Source: an uncultured Anaerolineae bacterium (GTDB lineage Bacteria > Chloroflexota > Anaerolineae > Aggregatilineales > Phototrophicaceae). From it: DNA of 64,000 bases. The position numbers and the translations under genes are program-made. Below, one piece after another: positions 1 through 9,341 of the stretch (position 1 is the first letter of the stretch; the number at the start of each line of letters is the position of its first letter). The stretch covers positions 1 through 64,000 of the forward strand of contig CALIEB010000026.1 of the NCBI GenBank assembly GCA_938022205.1, in the 5' to 3' direction. Under the pieces are notes generated by a model. That model did no database searches. It saw only the letters and a program-made list of their open reading frames with translations, and had not been told where the DNA came from.

Positions 1-2
1 AT

Positions 3-1586
3 GTGAGTGGATTGAGCATTGCCACGACGGCGTTGAGTGATGGTTTGTATCACTGGCGTGTGCGGTCGGTTAATGCATACGGTGCTGTTAGCCCATGGTC
101 AACTGTTAGAACGTTTATCGTGGACACTGTGCCACCTACTGCCCCCACTGTTCTATCTCCACTTAATAATGCTGTGCTTAGCACAACACGTCCTGTTTTT
201 ACTGTTACAAGCGTAGCAACTGCGAATGCCTATCGCTATGATGTGGCAACCGATCCTGATTTCAACAGCCTGCTTTTACAAGATCAAGTGAGTTTGACCA
301 CTACACTCACTTTAACCCCTAGCATTCTTCCTATGCCACTTGATCAAGGGACCTATTATGTTCGTGTGCAGGCTCGAGATGCTGCAGGTAATTGGAGTGA
401 AGAAAGTGCGCCGCGTCGCTTTGTCGTTAGTCTTCTCACATCACCCACTGACAACATCTTTTATCAAGTGGTGAACACGCAAGTTGTAACGTTTTCTTGG
501 GCAGCTTATGGTGTAACAGGTGTTAACTACACGCTCGAGATAGCCAGAGACCAGATGTTCACAGATATAGTGTTGTCTCGTCTGCAAACGACAACGAGCT
601 ATACTTTACCAGTCGCTAACGCATTACCACACGGTAACTACTTCTGGCGCGTTTTGGTAAATGGTCTAGTTCCTCCTGTAGAGGCAACTCGTCGTCTTAC
701 AGTCTCACCATTCCCACCGCCTGTTCCGGTTGTTCTGACACCAGCTGCGAACTGGATTACCAATCAAAATCAACCCAATTTTGTCTGGGCACCTGTGAAC
801 TATGCTGCAACGTCTGTGACCTATGAGATTCAGCTCGACAATCAATCTAATTTTAGTAGTCCTGAGTTTAGCCAAAGCAACATCACGAACACGTCTGTGG
901 CAGTTGATTTTAACCTGCCGGATGGGATGTACTACTGGCGTGTTCGCAGTACCAATGCCTTTGGATTGTCTAGTGCTTGGAGTGCATCGCGTGTCTTGAC
1001 AATTGACACGGCACCTCCACCAGTACCTGTCTTGAACAGTCCTCTCAACAATGCTTCACTAACAACACTTCGCCCTAGCTTAAGCTGGTTAGCGTCGGTT
1101 GGCTCTGTACGCTATCAAGTGCAGCTAAGCCATAGTAACAGCTTCGATCGCCCGTTTGTTGCGAACGTGACGAGTATCTCTTACACACTGCCTGCGGATT
1201 TGAATAATCAAAGCTACTGGTGGCGCGTGCGTGCGATTGATGCAGCCGGCAATGTTTCTGAGTGGTCAACTCCACGCCGATTTATTGCACAGTCACCTGC
1301 AGGTTCTGCAACGCTCACTTGCCGCAGTGTTGTGCCTAGTTTAACGCTTAGCTGGGAGCGCATTTCGTGGGCAACCAATTATCAATATGAATTGGCAGTT
1401 GCTCCAACCTTTGATGCAATGGCACTCGTTCTATCGGAAAACTTGACGGGCAATCCAGACATGCCTTTTGTGACAATAGAAGGCTTAGCGAATGCACGTT
1501 ACTTCTGGCGTGTTCGCGCACAAGCTAGTAACGGAGTTTGGGGTGCGTGGAGTGTGGTAGCTTCTTGCAGCGTTGATGCTCCGTAA
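3..1586 (+). CDS. FN3-like repeat-containing protein (5' end truncated by window edge)
   Basis: Open frame from left edge; about six repeats of a 'YYWRVRSxNAxGxxSxWS' beta-sandwich motif. Confidence 0.8.
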   Translation: MSGLSIATTALSDGLYHWRVRSVNAYGAVSPWSTVRTFIVDTVPPTAPTVLSPLNNAVLSTTRPVFTVTSVATANAYRYDVATDPDFNSLLLQDQVSLTTTLTLTPSILPMPLDQGTYYVRVQARDAAGNWSEESAPRRFVVSLLTSPTDNIFYQVVNTQVVTFSWAAYGVTGVNYTLEIARDQMFTDIVLSRLQTTTSYTLPVANALPHGNYFWRVLVNGLVPPVEATRRLTVSPFPPPVPVVLTPAANWITNQNQPNFVWAPVNYAATSVTYEIQLDNQSNFSSPEFSQSNITNTSVAVDFNLPDGMYYWRVRSTNAFGLSSAWSASRVLTIDTAPPPVPVLNSPLNNASLTTLRPSLSWLASVGSVRYQVQLSHSNSFDRPFVANVTSISYTLPADLNNQSYWWRVRAIDAAGNVSEWSTPRRFIAQSPAGSATLTCRSVVPSLTLSWERISWATNYQYELAVAPTFDAMALVLSENLTGNPDMPFVTIEGLANARYFWRVRAQASNGVWGAWSVVASCSVDAP

Positions 1587-1608
1587 AACTTAATTGATTT
1601 AACAGCTG

Positions 1609-1641
1609 GTGAGAGAATTGCTTAAACGGGCATTCTCTCAC
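1609..1641 (+). terminator. Hairpin terminator candidate downstream of FN3-like gene
   Basis: GTGAGAGAAT / ATTCTCTCAC 10-bp perfect stem, 13-nt loop. Confidence 0.5.
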
Positions 1642-1663
1642 GTAACTTTTAGCCGTGTTGGTG

Positions 1664-1690
1664 AGACCCTTGCATTTATTGCAAGGGTCT
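1664..1690 (+). terminator. Second hairpin terminator candidate
   Basis: AGACCCTTGCA-TTTAT-TGCAAGGGTCT 11-bp perfect stem followed by ATTTT. Confidence 0.65.
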
Positions 1691-1783
1691 ATTTTGCAAG
1701 ACAAGCATTAAAAAGATTGCTTTAATGAGTTATCTATACGCAAAATAGTTTGGTATTCCCTTAGGAATTTACCAAGACAATGC

Positions 1784-1789
1784 TATAAT
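1784..1789 (+). promoter_or_regulatory. -10 element (TATAAT) upstream of STAS gene
   Basis: Consensus TATAAT about 30 nt before the ATG at 1818; no strong -35. Confidence 0.45.
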
Positions 1790-1817
1790 AAACGCAGTAT
1801 CTCGAGAGGAGTGGCAT

Positions 1818-2153
1818 ATGGTTGATATTACGATTACAGGGCATGATGGTGTGACCCTAGTCGAGGTGAGCGGGCGTATTGACAGCATGAACGCAAACGA
1901 GCTAGGAACAGCTCTTTCGAACGTGATTGATGAGGGGGCTGTGCGTCTTGTGCTAGACTTGAGCAGTGTTGAGTATATGAGCAGCGCGGGCTTGCGTGAG
2001 ATGGTGAACTCTCTGAAGAAGGCGAAGAAAGCCACTGGAGATTTGCGCCTTGCGCAGCCTTCTGACCGCGTGCGCGAAGTGTTGGAAATGGCGGGACTAG
2101 ACACGATTTTCCGCATTTATCCGACTTCTCTGGAAGCTGTGGGTAGTTATTAG
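1818..2153 (+). CDS. STAS-domain anti-sigma factor antagonist (SpoIIAA/RsbV-like)
   Basis: STAS fold with 'VEYMSSAGLREM' phosphorylatable serine motif; upstream GAGAGGAG RBS. Confidence 0.9.
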   Translation: MVDITITGHDGVTLVEVSGRIDSMNANELGTALSNVIDEGAVRLVLDLSSVEYMSSAGLREMVNSLKKAKKATGDLRLAQPSDRVREVLEMAGLDTIFRIYPTSLEAVGSY

Positions 2154-2167
2154 GCTGGGTTTGCCTA

Positions 2168-2575
2168 ATGAACTATCGCTTAGAAATTGAAGCCGTGATT
2201 GAGAACGTGCGCCGAGCGTGTGAGTTTGTCGTAGCTCTTGGTAAGGCGCACGGCTTGGATGACACTGCGTGTTATCATTGTGACCTTGCGGTTGAGGAAA
2301 TTTGCACCAACATCATCGAACACGGCTATAAGTACAACGGCAGCCAAGCGGTGATTGAGCTGCAAGTTGCTGTGCTGCCGAACTGTTTTAAGATCACGGT
2401 TGTCGACGACGCGCCGCCGTTTAACCCGCTAGCTGCTTCGTCGCCTGATCCATCTATGTCACTTGAGGAGCGCGTTGGCGGTGGTTGGGGCGTGGTGTTT
2501 GCTAAGAAGTTCTTAGATCTGTCTTATGAGTATCGCGACGGCAAAAACCACATGGTCATGTGCAAGCGGTATTAG
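2168..2575 (+). CDS. ATP-binding anti-sigma factor kinase (SpoIIAB/RsbW-like)
   Basis: N-box 'VEEICTNIIEHGY', 'DDAPPFNP', 'GGGWGVVFAKKFLD'; directly follows STAS gene. Confidence 0.88.
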   Translation: MNYRLEIEAVIENVRRACEFVVALGKAHGLDDTACYHCDLAVEEICTNIIEHGYKYNGSQAVIELQVAVLPNCFKITVVDDAPPFNPLAASSPDPSMSLEERVGGGWGVVFAKKFLDLSYEYRDGKNHMVMCKRY

Positions 2576-4218
2576 TTACGTCGCCAGCTCTTAATGTTGT
2601 TTAAGTTGACCTGCCCATAAGGTGGCAGGTAGTTATACACGCGCCCTCCTGCTGCGTCTGTGGTGAAGCACTCTTGTGCTGTAGGCGGAATGTCGCTGCG
2701 TCGCTGAAGCAGTGGCATCTCTGGGCTAAAGTGATTCCACGCGGCGCGCGCGATTTCTTCGATGAGCGGCCAGAGGCGTACATAGTCTTGAAACCCTGTC
2801 GCGCCCGTATCCTCCCAAATAAACACAGAAATAACATAGTCGCGTCCGTTGGGCGGAAAGACGATGCCGCTCACGCCCGTGACTTCGCCTACCCAGCCAT
2901 TTTTGTAGGCGATGCGCGTGTTGGGCGGTGCGCCTGCTTCCAGCAGCCGCTTCAGCTCTAACCCGCTCATAAGCTCGAGCATTTGGCGGCACTCGCGCTG
3001 GGTGAACTGGTCGGGGTAGACGCTAATCAACCCTGAGTTGTAGTTGGCGCAGTCGTAAATCATGGCGAACAGGGTGCCTAGGTCTTCGGCAGTTGTTTGG
3101 TTGTACGGGTCAGGATTAGTGTTATAGTTAGGGTTAGGCCTTGTGCGCGGCGGCGCAATGGAGCCGAAACGTTGGTTAGGCGAACCGTCGATAAAGGGTG
3201 CGGTGATAAATGTGTTGCGTGCGCCTAGACGTTGTACCACGTTGGTCACATCGGCGATACCGCGAAAGATGTCACCACCGCCGATAATGTCGCTCATGAT
3301 GAGGTTGGACGTAGAATTTGCGCTGCACAGCAGTGAGTTCGCCATAAGCCATGCGTCATCTTGAGTGGGTTCGCGGTTCAGCAAGCGAAAATAGTCAATC
3401 AAGATAGGCACTTTGATGGTGCTAGCGGCGGTAAACGCGACATCCCCTAGTAGGTTAATCTCTTCGCCGCTCTTAAGGTCAAGAATAAATACTGAAGCCA
3501 CGCTGGTTTGTCCATCGTAGATAAAACCTTGACTGTCAAGATAGGCAACGATGAGTTCTTTAAGTGCGCTTAGGCTGGTGTTGGCGGTCTCGCTGGTGAT
3601 AATGGGAACGTCTACGGTGCGGTTAGTGCTGCTGCGTAGGGCAGCATCAACAAGGCGGGCGGTAGCTTCGATGTCCATCGTATAGCCTTTCTCGCCTGCG
3701 TATACCGTAAAGGTCTGCGTGTCATAAGTTACGCTGCTGGCGGGGCGGTCAAACACCCGAGCAATCTCCTCGAGCTGACTTATCAGTGCGCTCTGCTGAT
3801 AATCTGCCACAAGCTGAATGTTGCGGATGTCGGTCTCGGTGCGGCCAAGCAAATAGCTGAAAAAGCGTTGCCAGAAGCCGCCGTCTGACTCACTGGCGGC
3901 GGTGGCATCCGCCAGCATGACGGGCAGATTAAGACGAAAACCAATGGAATCGGGTGTAATGTTAATTGGGTAACCCTGATAGTAGAGCGTGACAGGCTTA
4001 GAAAATGCTTCTTCAACTAGTGCAGCAGCTTGCACTTGGCTTTGGTTGCCCACGCGCACACCGCCGATGCTCAAACCCGCCGGCAGCGTGCTTTCTTGTC
4101 TTGTAAAGTTAATTAGCTCATTGACGAACAAAGCCGCTGCGCCTACCAAACACAGCATAGAGAAAATCATCAGGAAGGGAAATCTGCGCTTGGCGCGCGG
4201 CGTTGTGACAAGGCTCAT
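2572..4218 (-). CDS. Membrane-anchored YoaR-like domain plus class A beta-lactamase-like serine hydrolase
   Basis: N-terminal TM; YoaR-like region; SxxK 'STIK', 'KNG' box near the C-terminus. Confidence 0.75.
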   Translation of the reverse strand: MSLVTTPRAKRRFPFLMIFSMLCLVGAAALFVNELINFTRQESTLPAGLSIGGVRVGNQSQVQAAALVEEAFSKPVTLYYQGYPINITPDSIGFRLNLPVMLADATAASESDGGFWQRFFSYLLGRTETDIRNIQLVADYQQSALISQLEEIARVFDRPASSVTYDTQTFTVYAGEKGYTMDIEATARLVDAALRSSTNRTVDVPIITSETANTSLSALKELIVAYLDSQGFIYDGQTSVASVFILDLKSGEEINLLGDVAFTAASTIKVPILIDYFRLLNREPTQDDAWLMANSLLCSANSTSNLIMSDIIGGGDIFRGIADVTNVVQRLGARNTFITAPFIDGSPNQRFGSIAPPRTRPNPNYNTNPDPYNQTTAEDLGTLFAMIYDCANYNSGLISVYPDQFTQRECRQMLELMSGLELKRLLEAGAPPNTRIAYKNGWVGEVTGVSGIVFPPNGRDYVISVFIWEDTGATGFQDYVRLWPLIEEIARAAWNHFSPEMPLLQRRSDIPPTAQECFTTDAAGGRVYNYLPPYGQVNLNNIKSWRRN

Positions 4219-4224
4219 ATGCCG

Positions 4225-4764
4225 TTATCCTTCCCTCAGCTTTTGCGCGTTGATGATTGCCTGATACTGAAACGGGTGCAGTTTAGGCAGGGCGTTGGGC
4301 GCGAACCAACCATAGGCAAGCAGTTCACCGCTTAGCTTTTGCACGGTGTTTTGGATGCTGCACGTGTAGGCAAAATCGAGATGATTGCGCTGTGTTTTAT
4401 CGAACAACACGAGTGTCTCGGCGGTGGCGAGCAGCCCTAGCTCTTCTTCAAGCTCGCGGATGAGCGCGTCGGCGGGCTTTTCGTCGTTGCCAATCCAGCC
4501 ACCAGGCAACCCCCAGCGGTGGCGCGGATGAAACACATGCTCCACAAGCAGCACTTCGCCTTGCTCATTCCAAATGATACCAACAACGCCCATAGAGTAT
4601 TTCGTTTGGAAGAACCGATAGAGGTAATATGGGATACGCAATGTCCAAGGGTAGGCGGAAAAAATGCGAGCGATAAGGCGCATAAGCGCGGATGGTCGGT
4701 TTGTGGTTGCTTGCGAAGAGGTATCCATAGGCGAAAGTCTAAACCCTTTGCAAGGGTGCGTCAA
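4225..4764 (-). CDS. NUDIX hydrolase
   Basis: Nudix box GWIGNDEKPADALIRELEEELGL. Confidence 0.88.
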   Translation of the reverse strand: MTHPCKGFRLSPMDTSSQATTNRPSALMRLIARIFSAYPWTLRIPYYLYRFFQTKYSMGVVGIIWNEQGEVLLVEHVFHPRHRWGLPGGWIGNDEKPADALIRELEEELGLLATAETLVLFDKTQRNHLDFAYTCSIQNTVQKLSGELLAYGWFAPNALPKLHPFQYQAIINAQKLREG

Positions 4765-4857
4765 TGTGCAAGCCAGAACTTATGAGACGTGCCCAAAATG
4801 GCTAGAATTGTTGTGCTATACTATAAGCATACATGACATGAGTAAGGTGACGGCACG

Positions 4858-7800
4858 GTGCAACCAAGTTCTTTAGAGATTTTTGACCTGTTTATTAAAC
4901 CGCCGGCGGATGTTCTCTACTTTATGGTGGCGATTGCCTTGAGCGGCATGAGCTGGCTTTTGGCGTTAAGTCTGCGGGGCGCGCAAAGCGATAACGCGCT
5001 CGCACGCCGCTATGGGCTGGCGTTGAGCGCGGTGCTGCTGCTGTGGGTGGCGATGGTGATAGGTGCGCTGTACGTACAACTTACTAGACAAGATACACGT
5101 GTTATTTTACCGCCTTTAGAACGTCTTGTGAGCGCACTAGGCATGCTTGCGGTAGGCTGGGCGTTTTTGGGAACAAGCGCGCGCGTGTGGGAACGTCCTA
5201 TCCACGCGATTACGCTGCTGCTGATGGCGTTGGTCATTGTGGGCTATATCCTGACAAGCATCTTTTGGGCAAACGACCTTGCGACGCGTGCCAGCGACTT
5301 TAACCTTAACTATGGTGTTGTGTGGGCATTTGTGCATGTGGTGCTGAGCTTGTTGGGTGTGATAAGCTGCTTGCTTATGGCGCGTTATATTGTCGACGCG
5401 CCGCTAAAAAGCCTGTTTTTCGTGTTTATTGCGGCAGGCAGCGGCTACCACTTGGTGCAAGGCACGCTGATTGGCAGCTACAGCGGCACGATGCGCTTGG
5501 CGTACGTGTTAGCGTGGTTTATCGTGCCAGTGGTGCTGTATCGTCTACTAGCACAGGAACTGCACGCCAAAACGCTAGAAAACGCGCAGCTGCAAGAGCG
5601 TGTTGCTGCTAAATCTGAACCTGCGAGCGCGCCCGCACCACGCCCTGCACTCGCTAAACCCATGCCTGTGGAAACGCAGTCGGCGTTGTTGTTCAAAACA
5701 TTGGGACTGATTTTAGAAAATGCCAGTGCCGCAAGTTTGCCTGAGCGCATCGTCAAGGCGACATTGGATGTGCTACGGGCGGACATAGGGCTGCTCTTGC
5801 GCGTGCAAGATGCTAATTATGCTGACGTAATTTACGCTTATGACAAACTGCATCAGCAGACGATTTCTTCTGTGTCGCTCAACTTGAACCAACAGCCCAC
5901 GCTTGCCAACGCGATTGAGCGCGGCGCGGGGCGGGTGCTTTATCCCGACCGCAATCGCGAAGAGCTGGAAGACTTTTACACGCGCCTTGACATCGAAAAA
6001 ATTGGTGTGGTCTACTTTCAGCCGCTCATGCGTGGACAAGACCTTAAGGGTGTGCTTGTGGTGAGTTTGCCCTATGCTGAACGTGAGCTTGACCGTCATG
6101 AGCAAGAGCTGCTTAAAGCGATTGGCATTGTTGCAACCGACCTGATTGCGCTTAGCGATGAAGCTCGCGAGGCGCGCATTTTGGCGGAAGAGCGCGCTAT
6201 TCAAGCGATGGTTGAAGGGGTAGGGTTGTCGCAGCTTGGCAGCATGGCGACGATGTCCGTTGATAGTGCGAACTTGCAAATTGCCCGCGAGCAAATTGCT
6301 GAGCTGAGCAAGCAGGTGATGCAGCTAAAGATTCAGCTAGACGACGAGCGCAGCCGCCTAGCGAGCTTATTTAGTGATGCACAAGGTGATATGACTATCT
6401 CGCAAACTGTGCGCGCGATTAGCGAGGAGCAAACGCGCTTGCGCGAAGAGCGTGACCAACTGCTTAAGCGGTTGCAAGAGGCAGAGGCTGCCTTGCAAAG
6501 TACAAGCACCACGCCAGACCTACAGTTGTTGACGGACGCACTTGAGCGTGAACGACAGAACTTGCAAGAAGAGAAGGCGCGCTTACAGGCACAGTTAGAG
6601 GAGCTGCGCGCTCAAGCCAATGCTGAACTGCCGCAAGACACCAAGCAATTTGTGCAGCAAATGGTGGCGGAGCAAGCCCGCCTAGAGCGCGAACGCGACC
6701 AGCTGCAAGATAAGCTCGCCAGCATGCAGAGCCAGCTGCAGGCTTTGGGCATTAGCGACGGCGAAGCGGGGTTGGCGCAGGTGTTGGAGCAGGTTGTTGC
6801 CGAGCGGCAGGCGTTGCGTGTGCAAAACGAAACGCTGACGAGAGAGCGTGATTTGCTGTTGGCAGAGCGTGCGCGCCTTGAGGACGCGATTTTGCACGAG
6901 AAAGAGCGCGACCAGCGGCTTAGGGCGTTGCAGCAAGAGCTAGAGAACGTGGCGGGTGACCGTGAAACCGCTATAAAGCAGCGTGACAAAATGCGCGCAG
7001 AGCTAGACGACCTTAAGCGCAAGCTGGATGCAGTGAAAGAACATCGCGCGCGCTTGTTAGCGCAGATGAGTGGCTATGAAATGGAGCGCAACGAACTGCG
7101 CGATGAGCAGCTCAGGCTTTGGGCGGAGCTACAAGCGGCGAACAACGCGCGCAGCGAACTGACCCACGTTCGCGACACACTTTTGGCAGAAAATCAGGCA
7201 CTTAAGGCAGAGGTAGACCAGCTGTTGCTGCGTTTGGATGTTGACAAAGAACGCCTCAACATGCTTAATGAAGACGGCGTGCGCTCCTTGCAGCGCATGA
7301 TTCAAGAGCTTTCGCAATCTCGCAATGCGCTAGAGCAGGAGCTGAACCAAGCGCGGGCAGAGATAAACGCCCTGAAGCAAAAACCACCTGCGCACTTTGC
7401 TAGTGATTCTGGCGACAAGCCATCGAACGAACGCGGCGAGCTTTTTGTCAGTTTGGTGCAGGAGCTGCGCACGCCGCTCACGTCTCTTATTGGCTATGTG
7501 GACTTGCTGTTGAACGAATCGGCGGGCATTCTCGGTGAGATGCAGCGCAAGTTTTTGCAGCGCGTTAGCGCGAATATCAGCCGTCTGGAGACGATGATTA
7601 ACGACCTTATCAGCATCACGCAGCTTGAAGTGGGGCAGATGAAGCTAGAGACGATGCCCGTCAACATCGTGATGTTGATTGAGGAGAGCATTACCAACGC
7701 CTCGATACAGTTCCGCGAGAAGGGGCTGACGATTGCGCTGAATCTCACCGACGATTTGCCGCTGCTGCGTGCGGATAAGGACGCACTGGAGCAGGTCTTG

Positions 7801-8151
7801 GGGCAGTTGATGACGAACGCTTACTTGGTTTCGCCGCCAAGCAGCGAGATTAAGGTGAGCGCGGAATGCACACGCGCCGTCATTCGTCCACACGAGGACG
7901 AGCGCGACGTGGTGTTGGTGTCGATTGAGGATAGGGGAGGCGGGATTGCTGCTGAAGACGTGCCGCGCGTGTTCTCGCGCAAGTACCGCGCCGAAAACCC
8001 GCTTATACAAGGGTTGGGTGATTCTGGCGTGGGGCTATCGCTGGCAAAAACGTTGGTAGAAGCGCATCATGGGCGGTTGTGGGTGGAAACCCGCGAGGGG
8101 GTCGGCAGCAAATTTAGCTTTGTGCTTCCAATTGAGGACGAGCAAGGATAG
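4858..8151 (+). CDS. Histidine-kinase-like protein: polytopic N-terminus, GAF-like domain, long coiled coil, HisKA-like and HATPase_c domains
   Basis: GTG start; 'QELRTPLTSLIGY' H-box, N-box 'LMTNA', G1 'DRGGGI', G2 'GDSGVGLSL'. Confidence 0.88.
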   Translation: MQPSSLEIFDLFIKPPADVLYFMVAIALSGMSWLLALSLRGAQSDNALARRYGLALSAVLLLWVAMVIGALYVQLTRQDTRVILPPLERLVSALGMLAVGWAFLGTSARVWERPIHAITLLLMALVIVGYILTSIFWANDLATRASDFNLNYGVVWAFVHVVLSLLGVISCLLMARYIVDAPLKSLFFVFIAAGSGYHLVQGTLIGSYSGTMRLAYVLAWFIVPVVLYRLLAQELHAKTLENAQLQERVAAKSEPASAPAPRPALAKPMPVETQSALLFKTLGLILENASAASLPERIVKATLDVLRADIGLLLRVQDANYADVIYAYDKLHQQTISSVSLNLNQQPTLANAIERGAGRVLYPDRNREELEDFYTRLDIEKIGVVYFQPLMRGQDLKGVLVVSLPYAERELDRHEQELLKAIGIVATDLIALSDEAREARILAEERAIQAMVEGVGLSQLGSMATMSVDSANLQIAREQIAELSKQVMQLKIQLDDERSRLASLFSDAQGDMTISQTVRAISEEQTRLREERDQLLKRLQEAEAALQSTSTTPDLQLLTDALERERQNLQEEKARLQAQLEELRAQANAELPQDTKQFVQQMVAEQARLERERDQLQDKLASMQSQLQALGISDGEAGLAQVLEQVVAERQALRVQNETLTRERDLLLAERARLEDAILHEKERDQRLRALQQELENVAGDRETAIKQRDKMRAELDDLKRKLDAVKEHRARLLAQMSGYEMERNELRDEQLRLWAELQAANNARSELTHVRDTLLAENQALKAEVDQLLLRLDVDKERLNMLNEDGVRSLQRMIQELSQSRNALEQELNQARAEINALKQKPPAHFASDSGDKPSNERGELFVSLVQELRTPLTSLIGYVDLLLNESAGILGEMQRKFLQRVSANISRLETMINDLISITQLEVGQMKLETMPVNIVMLIEESITNASIQFREKGLTIALNLTDDLPLLRADKDALEQVLGQLMTNAYLVSPPSSEIKVSAECTRAVIRPHEDERDVVLVSIEDRGGGIAAEDVPRVFSRKYRAENPLIQGLGDSGVGLSLAKTLVEAHHGRLWVETREGVGSKFSFVLPIEDEQG

Positions 8152-8162
8152 GACAAAACGCT

Positions 8163-9266
8163 ATGCAGGGACGCGGTGAGTGGTGGATTGCGGGAGTGGT
8201 CGTCGTTGTCGTTGTGTTTGCGCTGGCGGCGGCGTGGTTGCTTTCTTCGCCTGAAGGCAGCACGGCGGATGCTCCAACCACAGTGGCGCAAGCGCAGGAA
8301 GCAGAGGTTTCTATGACCGCGACCTCTACAGCGATTGCGACATCTATGCCTACGTTGATGGCAACGCCAACGCAGGCTAGCGTGTCGTTGTCCGTTACCC
8401 CTAGCGTGACAGTTGCTCAACCCTCCGCCTCAGCATCTGCTACGTTGGCAGTAACGTCTACGCAACGTGTCGTAACGACAGCAGCACAATCCGCGAACAC
8501 AGAAACCCCCAGCGCGACGCACACGCCGACCGCGACGCGCACGCCGACTGCCACGTCTACGCTGACGCGCACCCCGACCGTGACGCACACGGCGACCTTG
8601 ACACAGACCCCGACTGCCACGTCCACGCTGACGCGCACCCCGACCGCGACGCGCACGCCGACGCACACGGCGACAATCACACCCAGTGCGACGCAGACAC
8701 CGTTGCCGACAGAGACCCCCCAAGCGCAAGCGTGTGTGAAGCCTGCGGGGTGGGTGAGCTATCGCGTGCAGCTGGGCAACACGCTCTTCTCGATTGCGCG
8801 GGCTGTGGGCAGCACAACAGCGGCTTTGCGCGATGCCAACTGTCTTGCCGACGAAAATCTCTTGTATGAGGGGCAAGAGTTGTTTGTGCCGCGCTTGCCG
8901 TCACAACCTGTTCCTGTGTTCGGACAGCAGAGCAGCACAAGCGCGTTGCGTGCTAGCGGCTGCCTTGTGCCTGAGACGCAGCTTAGCGCACCTGCGGTTG
9001 GAGCGCGTGTGAGCGGCACGTTTGATTTGATAGGGACGGCAACACGCGATAGCTTTTGGTACTACAAAATTGAGATACGGCGCGACGGTGTCAGCGGCTA
9101 TGATTTTTACGCAGATGGCTACACGCCTGTGCAGGATGGGGTATTGGCACGCATTGACACGCGCATCTTTGGCACAGGGCTTTACTTTGTGCGCTTGTCG
9201 GTTGTCGACGAGAGAGGCAGCATCAAGGCGGATGCTTTCTGCGAGATACCGCTGTATTTTGAATAA
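8163..9266 (+). CDS. LysM-domain protein with single N-terminal TM and Thr/Pro-rich linker
   Basis: 'VSYRVQLGNTLFSIARAVGSTTAALRDANCLADENLLYEGQELFVP' LysM; TPTATRTPT linker. Confidence 0.85.
   Translation: MQGRGEWWIAGVVVVVVVFALAAAWLLSSPEGSTADAPTTVAQAQEAEVSMTATSTAIATSMPTLMATPTQASVSLSVTPSVTVAQPSASASATLAVTSTQRVVTTAAQSANTETPSATHTPTATRTPTATSTLTRTPTVTHTATLTQTPTATSTLTRTPTATRTPTHTATITPSATQTPLPTETPQAQACVKPAGWVSYRVQLGNTLFSIARAVGSTTAALRDANCLADENLLYEGQELFVPRLPSQPVPVFGQQSSTSALRASGCLVPETQLSAPAVGARVSGTFDLIGTATRDSFWYYKIEIRRDGVSGYDFYADGYTPVQDGVLARIDTRIFGTGLYFVRLSVVDERGSIKADAFCEIPLYFE
8546..8646 (+). repeat. Low-complexity Thr/Pro-coding region with a direct repeat of about 35 bp at 66-bp spacing
   Basis: GACTGCCACGTCTACGCTGACGCGCACCCCGACCG at 8546 recurs with one mismatch at 8612. 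Confidence 0.7.
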
Positions 9267-9341
9267 CGGCACTTGTGCAAACCATTTGCCGTTGGCTAAA
9301 CTTACTTCCTTAGTTTTTGATGATTTGGGAAAGAAGTGTGC

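Noticed and set aside
5773-6294. 173-aa minus-strand ORF
   Set aside because: Lies wholly inside the histidine-kinase-like gene on the opposite strand; no domain signal.
8417-8876. Minus-strand ORFs (VGVRVAVGVRVSVDVAVGV... and Arg-rich 148 aa)
   Set aside because: Products of the low-complexity Thr/Pro repeat read backwards; the plus-strand LysM protein explains the region.
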